A DNA stretch of 64,000 nt. It comes from Amaranthus tricolor (lineage: Eukaryota; Streptophyta; Magnoliopsida; Caryophyllales; Amaranthaceae). This document shows, in pieces, positions 52,797 through 64,000 of this stretch; position 1 is the first letter of the stretch, and each line of letters opens with the position of its first letter. Below the pieces are notes generated by a model. That model was not told the DNA's origin and ran no database searches. It saw nothing but the letters and a program-made list of their open reading frames with translations. A program made the translations under genes and the position numbers. The stretch covers positions 3,285,001 to 3,349,000 of the forward strand of contig NC_080062.1 of assembly GCF_026212465.1 (NCBI RefSeq). Reading direction: 5' to 3'.

Positions 52797-53018
52797 AGGA
52801 GTTTGTCAAAAATAGCTTATTGGACAATTTTAGTTTATATACAAGTAGAGAGCTACGTGGTCAAATCAGTCAATGCTAATGTTTGGTGTTTTTAAACAAG
52901 ATGCTCATAGCAGCGGGTTTAAAATCAGCTGGCCAAATCAGTTAATAAAATTAGTTAATCAAATCAATCATTGTAATTAGCTATTAGCCACCAGCTATTG
53001 TCGATTGCCAAACACCCT
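52797..53018. repeat. hAT-type MITE copy
   Basis: Left aggagtttgtcaaaaatagc, right tgccaaacaccctcat; interior taatgtttggtg, gctcatagcagcgggtttaa and aaaatcagctggccaaatca match the 2213, 7733 and 61613 copies. Confidence 0.65.
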
Positions 53019-53220
53019 CATATGATATCACTATTCAAAAAGTCCAGTTATGCTTCTATTTAATTAAATCATATGAGCTACTTTTATAAGAGAATACATT
53101 TTCGGTGAAATGCTTTCATAATAAGAAACTCAAATGTTAATAATCTGTATGTTAATTAGAATATTCAATGTTGAATAGAGCGCATCTTACACTGATATTG
53201 TTTCATTCGAGAACCTATGA

Positions 53221-54330
53221 CCCAATCCTTAAACTTTACAACCCTTTTTATTATATCATACCACCTTTTTTTAATAAAACGACTAAAATGCCCTTAAATA
53301 TATTTTTAATTATAATTAAATTAAAATAAACAATATTAATTTTAAAAAAGAAAACAAGTTTTTAAAATCGGAAAAATAAACCTAATTACACGTTTTGTGT
53401 TGAAATTTGATACATAATCACTCTTTTGGCCAAAACTTTTGATAGAAAAATTGCATTACTTCAATATTTGCAGCATTAGGACCTAGACTTCAAGATCTTT
53501 CCAATGATGTATTACATGCCCAATTTTTATAACCGAGCGAGAAATGATGATCGTTTAAAATTTGTTTGTGCTAAAATTTGATATATGATCAATCTTTTGG
53601 GCGTAACTTTTTATAGAAAAATTTTATTAATAAAAGGTTTACAGCATTAGAAACTAGACTTCAAGAGCTTTCCAACGACATATTATATGCCAACTTTTGA
53701 CAACTGAGCAAGAAATAACGATCGTTTAAAGTTTGTAGTGATTTCTAATATTCTGTCGGTCCGGTCGCGCGACTAGATGTTAAAAATCCTTGCAAACTTT
53801 AAATGGTCGTCATTTGTTTATCAGTAGTTGGAATTGGGCGTATAATATGTCATTGGAAAGCTCTTGAAGTCTAGTTTCTAATGACACAAACCTAGCATTT
53901 TTATATAAAAAGTTATGCCTAAAAGATTGAACATATATCAAATTTCAGCACAAACTTTAAACGATCTTTATTTCTCGCTTGATAACGGAATTGGACATAT
54001 AATATATCATTGGAAAAATCTTGAAGTCTAGGTTCTAATGCTGCGAACATTGCAATTATATGATTTTCCTATTTAAAGTTATAGCCAAAAGAGTTAACAT
54101 GTATCAAATTTTAACACAATAATGTTGATGCCGCAATCATATTGATGCTCATTTTCGTTGGTCATTGTAATTTAATATTTAGTTTTAGCTTGTTTTAGTT
54201 CAATGAGTGTTCGTAGAACGTTTTTAGAGAGATGTTAGATATTGAAGGTTTGAAAAGTAATTAGAGACAATCTTAAAAGTTCAATATATAAAAGGTAAAG
54301 ATAAAATTATACTAATAATTAGTTGATAGA
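53221..54330. mobile_element. Foldback element made of tandem ~170-bp units, sharing the MULE 5' region
   Basis: Forward units at 53397-53567 and 53568-53738, inverted units at 53792-53951 and 53952-54117, around a 50-bp GC-richer centre (gtccggtcgcgcgac). Each unit has gcattag.a.ctagacttcaa and a gatcgtttaaa(a/g)tttgt end. The left border (ccttaaactttacaaccctt) resembles the MULE end at 19741. On the minus strand an ATG at 54165 reads MTNENEHQYDCG, matching MANESDYESD at 23413, and both share agaacgtttttagagagat upstream. It is therefore a derivative of the same family with transposase replaced by inverted units. Confidence 0.72.
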
Positions 54331-57306
54331 CCAAGCCTATACGTGTTGGATTACAAGAGGAAGACGTTAATTTAATGTTAGGTCCATTTAGGATTTGGGT
54401 GATCTTTTTTTTTGAGTCCCACATATTACCTCAGCTGTCACGTGTCATTTTCCCGGACCCTCTTTCCTTGTAGGTCAATCCAAGTTAGGACTTTTTTAAT
54501 TCCCATCTTTTTAAGCAACATTAGTACTTAAATTTAAGTCCTACACATGCAAATGTACGAAGATTTTCGTATAGATACATAAAAAAATATTATTTTTAAA
54601 TAAATGTATACAAATTAAAATGTTTTCAATAAATTGTATCATTTATATAATAATTATGTAATAATTTGATATTTGACAATTGAGTATGAAGAATGATACA
54701 AATATACATATATATGGACTATTCTCTTATCTTTGGAATGTCATAATTGAGTGACCTTCGTTATCATATACTATTTCAGTATTTTGTTCCTTCCATAATA
54801 ATAGTTATACTATTTTTTCATTCTTTCCCAATACTTGCCACCTTATTATATGTATGTCATAAAATAACTAATAAATTTCCCTATCTACTTATATTTTATT
54901 TGTACTGTATATCTCATTAACTGTTACACTTTTATCTAGGGTGGAGCAAGAATTTTGGAGCCCTATATATTATTTCAATGTCTTTCTAATTAAGGCCTTT
55001 CATTGTATCAAAAGATAAAAATTTTCCACTTCAAGATATATAATTCAAGACAAAATGCATGTATTGTCACAATACTCTAAAATTATTTCAAATATAAAAA
55101 CGTTACAAATAAATTACTTAAAAAACATTAGCTCAAAATTGAGTCTGATCGAATAACACTATTTAATATTCGAGGCCCTTAATTTATAGGGGCCTTAGGC
55201 GGTCAGCTATCCGACTTGTGCTAGAAACCAACATTGCTTTCGTCATTATTTAAGGACAATAATATTATTTATCTATTAAGAAAATATTTTCTTAATACTT
55301 ATGTTAAGCTAAAATAATGAGAGTATTATGAAATCAACTAGTCTCTTGAAAGATTGTCTTTTTGAGAGACATATCTAAAGCTTAACCCATTAAAGATTAA
55401 TACATACTTACCGTATTCTTAATGCCTACTTACATTATCTTTTATGCTTAGTTATCGTATCCTTAAGGCCTACTTACAATATTTTAAAAATATATAATAG
55501 CCCGATTCAATTAGAGATGATCTTCGAAAGATACAGTCTCTCACAAAAATTGGTATTATCAAATTGAGAAAGCACTATTAGCACATAATTAATTCAAGTT
55601 TTAATCCAAATCAAAAAAATAAAAAAATCTAAACCTAAACATGTGTCGACAACTTACAGGTAATCTAATCTAAACATGTTTCTTTTTCTTTATTCAATTT
55701 TTCTAGGCTTGTGGAGTGGAATGAATGAATGATCAAAGTAGCTTGATTAACACAATATTCGCGTGAATAAAATATTAATTTAATTATGCTCCTAGCAACT
55801 CTACACTAGACACGTAACACAAATACAGCTGCAAATTACTATACGCATGAAAACGACAAGATATCAAGTTTATGAACAATGGAGGAATAATTAATCTTTT
55901 CTTTAAAAATTTAAAATTATTCTTTTATAAAAATTTCAATTGCTACGTCAACTTATATTATGTATATTAATAAATTATAATTTTTAAACAACTTATGTTG
56001 GGATGAGTTATCCCACATCGATAAATTGAAAATGACGTGCACGCTTTATAAGCTATTAGAGACCTTCTTTCCATTGCCATATGGTTTTGCGATGGTATAT
56101 ATCTCCTTCGCTAATGAAGTGTGTGCACTTGTGTCCCCCCGTTAATATACTGATATTTATAATAAGTCCAACCTAATTTAACAACTTAAGTTTAACTATG
56201 GGGGATTGTTGCCTTTTTAAAGGGCAAGTTGAGATGCCCAATTAATTTAAATTTATTTATTTAGTGTCAACGTGGATTAAGGATTATATAGTCTATATTA
56301 TGAACTACAAACCTATGATTATAAACTTTTGATAAGTGGTTAAAATTTAACCAAAATTTTCGAGGTGTATTTTACCATTTATAATTTTCTATCGACTATG
56401 TAATTTTTCATATCCCTCACCTCACCTACACCATTATGACTAATAATTCATATTTATTCAGAAACTCACTAAATTTATAATCATATAGTCATATCCACTT
56501 ATATTTAGACAATGTAAAGCAAATTTTGGTGTAAATTTACTTGTCTGTCATCCTTCATATACACCACCTCATACCAAAAAAAAATACTCTATATTCTCAA
56601 AGAAGATGGAGAGGTAGTGTGGTAAGCTAGTAGCGGTAATATTGAAATGCAGAAATAAGAAAATACTTCCTCCGTCTAATTATACTTGCACCAAAACAAT
56701 TTATATGCAATTTATTGTGTTTGTCTAATTGTTTATGTCTAGAATTATACATAACTAAAAATTATAAAAATTTAATTTATGAAAACATGTGACGAGATAA
56801 GTATAACAAGATTTTACAAAACTATTTTTTTCTCGTATAATAGTCAAAATATATAAATTATCATTTTATCATGGAATAATAAATATTGTAAAAATTAATT
56901 TAATCCAATTATATGGAGTTATGGACCAGAGAAGGTATAAAATATGCGGCTTGATTGCCACGTCATGTGAAGGGTACACGTGTTTAAGTGATCAGTGAAG
57001 GAACTAAACGAAAGAAGTCTAAATAAAATAAAGTTTCTTCTCTATTACTTTTGTCACACTTTTAGTCTGTTCCAATTTAATTCATTTCTGTGTTTAAGTA
57101 TTAGAGAATTAAAATACTCTATTTAACCTACGTATAACATGGATATTTCGGTAAAACTATTCCTTATATATATTTTTAATTATTATTCACACATTAATTT
57201 ATTTTTTTCTCCTAACCACATATTTCTTAACTCTAGTACATAATCTTATTTTTTACTTCCTCGTTCCACTATAGTTATTATATTTGACTTTTTACACAAT
57301 TTAATA
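54331..57306. other. AT-rich intergenic DNA, no gene seen
   Basis: Only decayed repeats are visible: aggggccttaggcggtcagc at 55187-55207, an LTR-start-like phrase tgttgggatgagttatccca at about 55988, and a MITE-like border acttcctccgtctaatta near 56667. Confidence 0.5.
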
Positions 57307-57561
57307 CTCTCTCCGATATATTTGAGTTGTCCCATTTAGTTTTTTGACACTATTCATCGATCACTTTTAATTTGTATTTTATTCTTAATCTAGACATCAA
57401 AATATAGTGATGTGGGATCTTGTTTGATTCGTCTCAATGTAAATTTTATTAATATCAAATTTTTATAATTTTTAATTATGCACAATTAAAGATATTTAGA
57501 ATTGGATTAGTGCATTAGATAGTATGTCAAAACTAAATGGGATAACTCAAATGAATTGGAG
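57307..57561. mobile_element. Stowaway-like MITE, 255 bp, TA target
   Basis: The ends ctctctccgatatatttgag and, reversed, ctccaattcatttgagttat are flanked by TA (57305-57306, 57562-57563). The interior is the clearest copy of the signature: agtgatgtgggatcttgttt, gattcgtctcaatgtaaatt, aattaaagatatttagaatt. Confidence 0.85.
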
Positions 57562-58387
57562 TATGTTATTTGATCATTTATTTATTTATTTATACACATC
57601 TTAAAAATATAAAAAGTTAATTAAATGAAAGTATGCGATTAGATGATTCAAACAATATCTCACTTGACTAAATTCTTTCTTATGTATTAACCGCAATAAA
57701 AGCTTGAATGACGAATAGCGTCAATAACTGTTATATAAAGAGACAACTTCAAAACAAGAAGCCCATATTTTTATTATCTCTTTAAGTTGTATTAATTAGA
57801 CTATTTAACTCATATGTCTAATGCGTCTCTATGTGTCAATTGTTAACAGACACTAAGAAATGGGCCCACATTTAAGAAAGGGGCGGTATCCTTTCGTGTA
57901 TGCACCAGCTGTTGCTTGCTGCGAGTTTTCCGTAATTTTCTTGTATCCACCCTTTCGCCTTGCTGTTAAGTTGAACAATCCTTCTACCACAACACAAGTG
58001 ACAAGACTACTATCCCATCTTTCTTTTTCTAAATTAATGAATAAAATATTGCTCTAAATATCAAACATAAATGATATGAAATGAAAAAATCTTCAAAAAT
58101 GAAAAACAAATATCTAATGACCAATTAGAATATACACATAATGGATTAAAGTTGACTTATTTTAAATGACCCTAACCTAGTTGCCCAAACAATGTTACAA
58201 ATCTAGTGTAATAACAAATTAACTTTGTTCATGTAATATAAAAATCAATAAAAAAATTCTTTCTATACGCGTCTAGAAAATAGTTATAATTCCAGCGTTA
58301 TGTCACTGAGATTAATTAATCTTGGTATATATCTAAGCACTTATGTAGCGCCCCCAGGAGAGGAAGACTATTGTTGCCTCTCGTAGA
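57562..58387. other. Intergenic DNA, no gene supported
   Basis: A short open frame at 57860-58057 has no recognisable content. The rest is AT-rich without clear repeats. Confidence 0.4.
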
Positions 58388-58880
58388 GCACTCTCATTGG
58401 TGAGGGTAAAAAATTTCCTTACCAATCTCTCTAAACACTTTCTTTCTCATTCACATCATATTTTTATGTGGAAATTTTTTACATAGAAGAGTTATCTCAT
58501 TAATGTGAAAACAAAAAAATTTTCTCACCACTTTCTAAACACTAATTTATATAGAATTTTTTTTAAAAATAATTTTTTTAAATACGTTTAAATATAGCAA
58601 AATGGATCTCTAATTATAAAGCATAAAATTTCATGACCATTGATATATTTGTATATATTTTTTGATAAATGCATAAAATAAAAAAACCTATATACAAAAA
58701 TAAAAAATGTTATTAGGACAAGTGTCAAACTTCTATTTATTTTGGATTGTGGAAAATTTTCTCTCATTGAGATTTTTTTAAAAAACATTTGCAATTTTCT
58801 TTTACTTTTCTCACTAATGGAATACAAAAATCCACAAAAAAGTTTTCATTTATAGAGAATTTTCCCACCATTGGGAGTGC
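58388..58880. repeat. MITE-like element, ~490 bp, gcactctcattggtg ends
   Basis: Left gcactctcattggtgaggg and right, reversed, gcactcccaatggtgggaa, with further inverted wording inside (ctctaaacact, ttttctcaccactttctaaa). Non-coding; superfamily not clear. Confidence 0.65.
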
Positions 58881-59099
58881 TTTTTTACGGATGAAGAATG
58901 AAGATAAACGATGATCGCCTCAGAAACCCCAGCCTCTTGAGAAAAATACCATGACTTTGTTAAAGGTCTGGCCACCTTAAGCTGAAAGCTCATGAAGACT
59001 TGCTAACTTTACTATCGAAGGAGATCCTCGGAGAACTCATCTCCGGCCCTCGTTTGTTACTTGTGCTGGTTAAAGTTTCTAAGGCATACTAGATAACAA

Positions 59100-59757
59100 T
59101 GTAACACCCTAGCCTTCGGATCGTCGGTGACTACTCGTGGAGACTGTAGATTGGCCCCACAAACCAACACAAGCCTTTCCAGCGCACTTTGGCCTCACTC
59201 GTGCGCACCAAGGAAAACTTCCTAATAGGTCACCTATCCTAAGATTACTCACCACCAAGCACGCTTAACTGTGGAATTCTTAGCAAATGGGGTCCTATGA
59301 AAAGAAGATGCATCTTATTGATATGAATAGTCTATCAATCATTTTCAAATCTCAATCCAGGATATCACACTCACCGTCACTTAGGAATACATCGTCCTCG
59401 TTGGACCATAGTTTCAGGATCTTTTCCTCCGCTAGGTGTACTGAACACACAATCAACCACGCTCGCAGGCTTGCTTTGATACCATTTGTAACACCCTAGC
59501 CCTCGCACCGTCGGTGACTACTCATGGAGACTGTAGACTGGCTCCACAAATCAACACAAGTCTTTCCAGCGCACTTTTGCCTCACTCGTACGCACCCAGT
59601 AAAATTTCCCCAAAGATTACCCATCCTAAGATTACTCTCCACCAAGCACGCTTAACTGTGAAGTTATTAGCAAATGGGCTCCTATGAAAAGAAAATGCAT
59701 CTTGTTGATATAAGTAGTCTATCAATCCTTTTAAAAATCTCAAACCGGAGCATTACA
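59100..59757 (-). mobile_element. TRIM (terminal-repeat retrotransposon in miniature), 658 bp
   Basis: Two direct repeats of 270 and 271 bp (59100-59369 and 59487-59757), both starting tgtaacaccctagcc on the plus strand and ending in aca. The 117-bp middle ends in gctttgataccatt next to the second repeat; on the minus strand this is aatggtatcaaagc, a tRNA-Met primer site. It is therefore a minus-strand element with no coding capacity. LTRs differ by many single changes. No 5-bp target duplication is evident; instead ctagataacaa occurs on both sides. Confidence 0.88.
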
Positions 59758-60000
59758 ATCCTAGATAACAATCCTAGATAACAATCCTGAAACTTAGCAG
59801 TTCATTATCATTAGTGGCTTACAAGATGTTGTTGATAACAGAGTGTTGATTGTTCAGGGCTTCAGTCCTTGACAGAAATACTCCCTTTTGTTCATTACGT
59901 GTTTCATTTGACCGGACATAATTGTCAATGTTTTATTTCTATCGTTTATATTTTTAATTGGGTATAATTAAAATTTATAATAAGTTTATAGGCTCTCTGT

Positions 60001-60072
60001 CCCTTTGAGTTTGCACCTTAAAACTCAAATATGTAAGAGCGTTTTGAGTTTTAGGGTGCAAACTCAAAGGAA
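60001..60072. repeat. Near-perfect short hairpin
   Basis: Arms cctttgagtttgcacctta and taagggtgcaaactcaaagg-like (28 bp, about one mismatch) are separated by a 13-nt loop. This is a compact MITE remnant of the type also seen at 6779. Confidence 0.7.
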
Positions 60073-60089
60073 CAAAGGGGTATATCGGT

Positions 60090-60228
60090 AACTCATCATC
60101 ATCATCCAATCTAGTATATTCCGCTCATAGAAAAAACTATGGACAGGGTCTGGGGAGGGAAGGATGGCGGCAGCTCATACTCATAGAGGAGAGCGCGGCC
60201 AAAGGAGTTCCTCGGCTCGAGAAAGATA
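60090..60228. repeat. SINE-like dispersed repeat, copy 2
   Basis: Same phrases and order as 47767-47902 (tatattccgctcatagaaaa, atggacagggtctggggag, ctcggctcgagaaaga). Confidence 0.55.
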
Positions 60229-61612
60229 CGAAGACGTAGCTATACGGGAAAGATGAAAAGGCCTACAAATAAAATTTTACATTACTATATTATAGCTTAA
60301 AAATTAAGAATACAATATTACTTAAATGTGATTGATAAATAACGTTAAAAGTCAAATAGAACATTTATGAATGATACTCCATATAACAAGATTCAATTCA
60401 TTACAATTACAAACATGAAGTTCTTGAATTGATCATGAACTTTATAACAGATTTATACTCTTTCCGTTCTACTACTTAGTTTATAATATACTTAATGCAC
60501 TAATAACTAAATTATAAAAATCTTGAGTAGTGTATAATTAATTTAAACTATTCAAAGTTGATATTACTCCCTTTATTTTTTTCTTGTCATCTAATTTTGG
60601 TATAGTTTTCAAAGTAAATTTTGAGTGTGAATATCTCTAAATATGAATAATAAAAAAGTATATTTTAAGACGAATTTAACGAGATCTCATATGGATATAT
60701 TTTATCTACTAAATATGTCTCAAAAACATTAATTATATTTCTCTTTTCTTAAAGTAAAATATTCCATGCAAAAAGAACATTAGAGAACGGATAAAATACT
60801 AGATTGCAAACTAGGAAAAATTAAATAATACTCCTCTCAATTAACTATATTTTAACTTATACATTAAAAATTAAAAAATATTAAAAAGGGGCTTAAAAAG
60901 CAAATGAAAACTTAGTAATGGAAGGGAGTTAACTAGTGTTTCCCAACTAGAATTTTAATCTTGGCTCTCTAAAGTACTTGATCGCCCGAGCAATACTATG
61001 TTTGTCCAAACACTTTTTTTATTCGCACGAGCATGGCTTAGCTTATTCAAACCTTTTAACATCAACTCGATCCAACACTGTCAATATGAGCTCATACTTT
61101 TTTTTTTTTACATAATAAATGAAAAAATAATTTCTTTTACATTGTAGGTCGTAAGAAAAGGCGAGCTTGATGAAAATCAAATTCAATAACTTGAAGAAGA
61201 TGATAATTAATCCAAATAAACCAAAACCCTATTAACATATTATAAAAATATAAATTAATTGTGTGAATGAAAAATTAAAATATAAATACCATTCACTATT
61301 AAATATAGAAAAAAAAAGTGAATTTTCTAAGACGAACTAAGTGTAAAAACAATGGAAACTCGTGGAGTAAATAAAGTAAATTTGAACACTTCCTTTATCT
61401 TTATAAGATTACTATAATTTTTTTTTGAATTCATCTCTTTTACTTCCATGTAGTTTGTTTATGCAAAATTTCCCACCACATGTTTGGATGATTTATAGTA
61501 GATCGATAAATTAATGATAATATAAGTATTTAATAAGTTATTGAAACTCTTTTTTCTATCACTATATGGTTTATGTGTTTTAACTCATGGTTTCTCAATT
61601 ATATATTGTAGG
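60229..61612. other. AT-rich intergenic DNA with a MITE family 2 copy
   Basis: 60564-60800 is the inverted relative of 18197-18450. No gene seen. Confidence 0.5.
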
Positions 61613-61875
61613 TATTTGGTAAAATAGCGTATTATATAGTTAAGCTTATTTTGATAAAATAAAAGGTGGGGTGGACGGGTGGCTAAACAATTTAATACTG
61701 ATGTTTGGTAAATTAGTTGGCTGAAAATTAGAATATTATATTATTTATAAATAAGTTATTTTTAAACAAGCTGCTCATAACATTGGGCTAATCAAATCAG
61801 TTATATAATTAACTAGCTAAATCAGTCAATTTAATTAATTAACAGTTACCAACCATAAGCCACAAACACCTCATT
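61613..61875. repeat. hAT-type MITE copy upstream of the PP2C gene
   Basis: Left ggtatttggtaaaatagcgt, right, reversed, gaggtgtttgtggcttatgg; interior tgatgtttggtaaattagtt. It lies about 470 bp upstream of the PP2C ATG and brings no obvious ABA element. Confidence 0.6.
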
Positions 61876-61982
61876 TGCTTTGCATTAAGAGCAAGTGTTA
61901 TTACACCAAAAGCAAAGTAGTAAGAAGAATAATGAAAGCTAAGTTTGAGTACGGCTAATCAGCAACAACAAAAGCACAACAT

Positions 61983-61989
61983 ACGTGTC
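61983..61989 (+). promoter_or_regulatory. ABRE-like ACGTGTC site upstream of the PP2C gene
   Basis: acgtgtc, an ABRE form bound by AREB/ABF bZIP factors, about 355 bp before the ATG. With the G-box at 62091 it makes a pair of ACGT elements, as is usual in ABA-induced promoters. Confidence 0.6.
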
Positions 61990-62090
61990 ACATTATTAAA
62001 GTCAGTCAACCAACTGATGTCATACTCTTATTGGTCCACGCACTCTTTTCTGTTCCTAATTCCCCACCACCCACCCGTCAAAAAGTATCT

Positions 62091-62098
62091 CCACGTGG
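62091..62098. promoter_or_regulatory. G-box CCACGTGG upstream of the PP2C gene
   Basis: A perfect palindromic CACGTG core, 246 bp before the ATG, about 100 bp from the ABRE-like site. Clade A PP2C genes are known to be induced by ABA through such elements. Confidence 0.65.
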
Positions 62099-62343
62099 TT
62101 TTCTCTTCTCACTCACCTCTCTAATCCAACGGCTCTCCTTCCCCATCTCTTTACCATACATCCTTCCATCTGGACGTCTCCGATCATTTCAATCCCTGCC
62201 CCGGTCAGCCCGTCACTCTCTCTCTTCTGCCCGTCATTTTTCCTCCATTTTAAAACCACTCTTCTCCTCCTTCCTCTCATCTTCCATTCTTTCTCTCTCC
62301 TATTCAATCAAGATTATTCATTCGTTTCTGAAGATTTTTTCTA

Positions 62344-63741
62344 ATGGCGGGGATGTGTTGTGGTATTAAAGTTGGAGAAAATGAACCGGCTTCACCGGTT
62401 GAACCGGTGGCCAGAACTGCACGAAGAAGAAGGTTGGAGATGAAAAAGCTTAGGATTATTTCTGATATCGCTGAAACTACTTTTCGGATTAAGCGGAGGA
62501 AAGTTGAAGATCAGGAGGTGAAGTTTGATGATCAATTTCAAATCGTACCGCCGCGTGAGTGTGAAAATGTTATTGAAAATGATTTGTTGATGAACAACGA
62601 GAAATCTGTAAAAATTTCTGTTGATGATTTTCCTAAGTTTGGTGTTACTTCTGTTTGTGGTCGAAGAAGAGATATGGAAGACGCCGTTTCTATTCGTCCT
62701 TCGTTTTGTAAAAAAGATGAGCTCAATAATCATGGAGATTTTCACTTTTACGGCGTTTTTGACGGCCATGGCTGCTCTCATGTAATACTTTATAACATAA
62801 TCCAGTATTTCAAAATTTCAATTTCCTGAGTTTGATTATTCGAGATTTTTTCTTTTGGACTTAATTTATTTACTTTTTCTGGTTTTAGGTAGCGATGAAG
62901 TGTAAAGAAAGGATGCATACAATAATCAAGGAGGAGATCGAGAAAAGAGTTGAAAAAGAAGAGTGGAGAGAGACGATGTCTCAAAGCTTCAAAAAAATGG
63001 ATAGAGAAGTTGAACGAATTTCAAACAACCTAGGAGCTTCTACATCTACAAGCTGTCGATGCGAACTCCAAACTCCTCGTTGTGACGCCGTTGGATCTAC
63101 CGCCGTTGTAGCCGTCGTCACTCCAGAGAAAATCGTTGTATCGAACTGCGGCGATTCTCGCGCCGTTCTTTGCCGCAACGGCGTCGCCATCCCTCTATCC
63201 TCCGATCACAAGGTAATTTTCCAATTTAAAATACATTTATTCCCCCCTGTTCTATTTCTAATTGATGTGTAGCCTGATAAATTTTGTGAATCGGTTTTTG
63301 CAGCCAGATAGACCGGATGAATTGAACCGGATAGAGAAAGCTGGCGGTCGAGTGATATACTGGGACGGTCCAAGAGTACTTGGAATGTTAGCCATGTCAA
63401 GAGCAATTGGAGACAATTACCTGAAACCATACGTGATACCTGACCCGGAAGTAACCGAAACAGATCGAACACCTACAGATGATTGTTTGATATTAGCGAG
63501 TGATGGGTTATGGGATGTGGTATCCAATGAAACAGCTGCAGCCGTGGCTAGAATGTGCTTGGTTAACGCCGAGAAAGCGCAATCACTGCCTCGATCTATC
63601 GGGAACCAGGCGGGAGAAGCGGCAAATAGGGAAAGCTCCGATAAGGCGTGTTTGGATGCTTCGATTTTGCTGACGAAGTTGGCTTTGGCGAGGCAAAGTG
63701 CCGATAATGTTAGTGTGGTTGTAATTGATCTTAGGAGGTAA
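62344..63741 (+). CDS. Clade A protein phosphatase 2C, PP2CA/AHG3-like; 3 exons
   Basis: Exons 62344-62781, 62889-63212 and 63304-63741, phase 0, 399 residues. Clade A PP2Cs dephosphorylate SnRK2 kinases and are shut off by ABA-bound PYR/PYL receptors. Visible: N-terminus [20 protein letters not shown], an Arg-rich run (27-30), RRRDMEDA (107-114), [11 protein letters not shown] (136-146), [18 protein letters not shown] (about 232-244), the ABA-lock Trp274 in [20 protein letters not shown] (286-293) and ASDGLWD (319-325), so the metal-binding Asp and Gly residues are all present. The wording and length match Arabidopsis PP2CA more than ABI1/HAB1. Located in nucleus and cytosol by family. The leader (62100-62343) is pyrimidine-rich without an upstream ATG. 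Confidence 0.97.
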
Positions 63742-64000
63742 TTCAACAAATGATGATCAATTGAGGGGATTAGGATATTAAAATTTAGTTAGTTTTTTCT
63801 TAAATTTGATTTGATTTAATTTGATTTAATGTTATTATGTTGGGAAAAGGTGTAATTTCCTCGTATTGAAGGTTACAAAAGGAATTGGCCTTATGTAAGG
63901 AGGAAAGGGCAAGAGTAGCATAATGGATTAATGGTATAGGAAAAAAAGGAATTTAATTAATTTAGGAGGGAATGAGGGATTCTACGGTTATGGTTAATCC
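63742..64000 (+). other. 3' flank of the PP2C gene
   Basis: Probably 3' UTR; ttgatttgatttaatttgat is a short AT-rich repeat at about 63808-63828. No other gene begins before the end. Confidence 0.4.

Noticed and set aside
54150..54330. Separate host gene start reading MTNENEHQYD on the minus strand
   Set aside because: It matches the MULE transposase start region and is followed directly by foldback repeats, so it is transposon-derived.
57860..58057. Short open frame MGPHLRKGRY...
   Set aside because: No family, no splice context, single short frame in repeat-rich DNA.
59287..59499. 70-codon frame near 59.3 kb
   Set aside because: Lies across a TRIM LTR and its middle; non-coding element.
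62031..62369. Open frame running over the PP2C leader
   Set aside because: Begins at a non-ATG codon in promoter DNA and overlaps the real ATG in another frame; composition reflects a CT-rich leader.

Overview
This is a plant nuclear window, almost certainly from a eudicot. The genes have plant-type introns with GT..AG borders. The products are plant-specific: a Type-I AHL protein, a thylakoid lumen pentapeptide protein, a DUF604 glycosyltransferase, a SUPERMAN-type zinc finger and a clade A PP2C. The AT-rich space between them is packed with plant transposons (Mutator-like, CACTA, Stowaway-type and hAT-type MITEs, Ty1/copia, a TRIM). I cannot name the species from sequence alone.

Host genes, left to right. 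(1) A 5'-partial AHL gene on the minus strand (568 to below 1), with a predicted 1.3-kb intron in its 5' UTR. (2) A complete eight-exon gene for a thylakoid lumenal 15 kDa (TL15-like) pentapeptide-repeat protein, 5765-8792 plus. (3) A three-exon gene for a 66-residue KIN/LEA-like stress protein, 10854-10027 minus. (4) A three-exon DUF604 (GT31/Fringe-related) glycosyltransferase, 19553-14078 minus, with a 3.5-kb first intron that holds MITEs. (5) An intronless C2H2 repressor of the SUPERMAN type, 44672-45424 plus. (6) A three-exon clade A PP2C very like the ABA co-receptor phosphatase PP2CA/AHG3, 62344-63741 plus, with a G-box and an ABRE-like site upstream.

Transposon landscape. A 4-kb Mutator-like element (19741-23703) lies 188 bp upstream of the DUF604 start codon. 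It has about 100-bp terminal inverted repeats and a decayed transposase. Two other elements (4846-5655 and 53221-54330) share its ends or its 5' region. From about 27.5 to 39.4 kb the window carries a tandem duplication. Copy A was later hit by a solo LTR with a perfect target duplication, by a decayed copia element and by a MITE. Copy B was hit by a 1.4-kb Mutator-like element with a 9-bp target duplication. Copy B leads directly into a complete five-exon gene (39500-41538) that joins a transposase-associated domain to a Transposase_24 (Ptta/En-Spm) domain and has no TnpD-type catalytic part nearby. The rest is a scatter of small MITEs, SSRs, one TRIM and SINE-like repeats.

The genes look like independent neighbours with no shared pathway. 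The KIN-like protein and the PP2C both belong to stress/ABA biology, but they are 50 kb apart and I see no functional clustering. I found no plainly new molecular system. The best leads are the intact transposase-derived gene with its duplicated upstream region, the antisense reading frame inside the large Mutator-like element, and the foldback elements.
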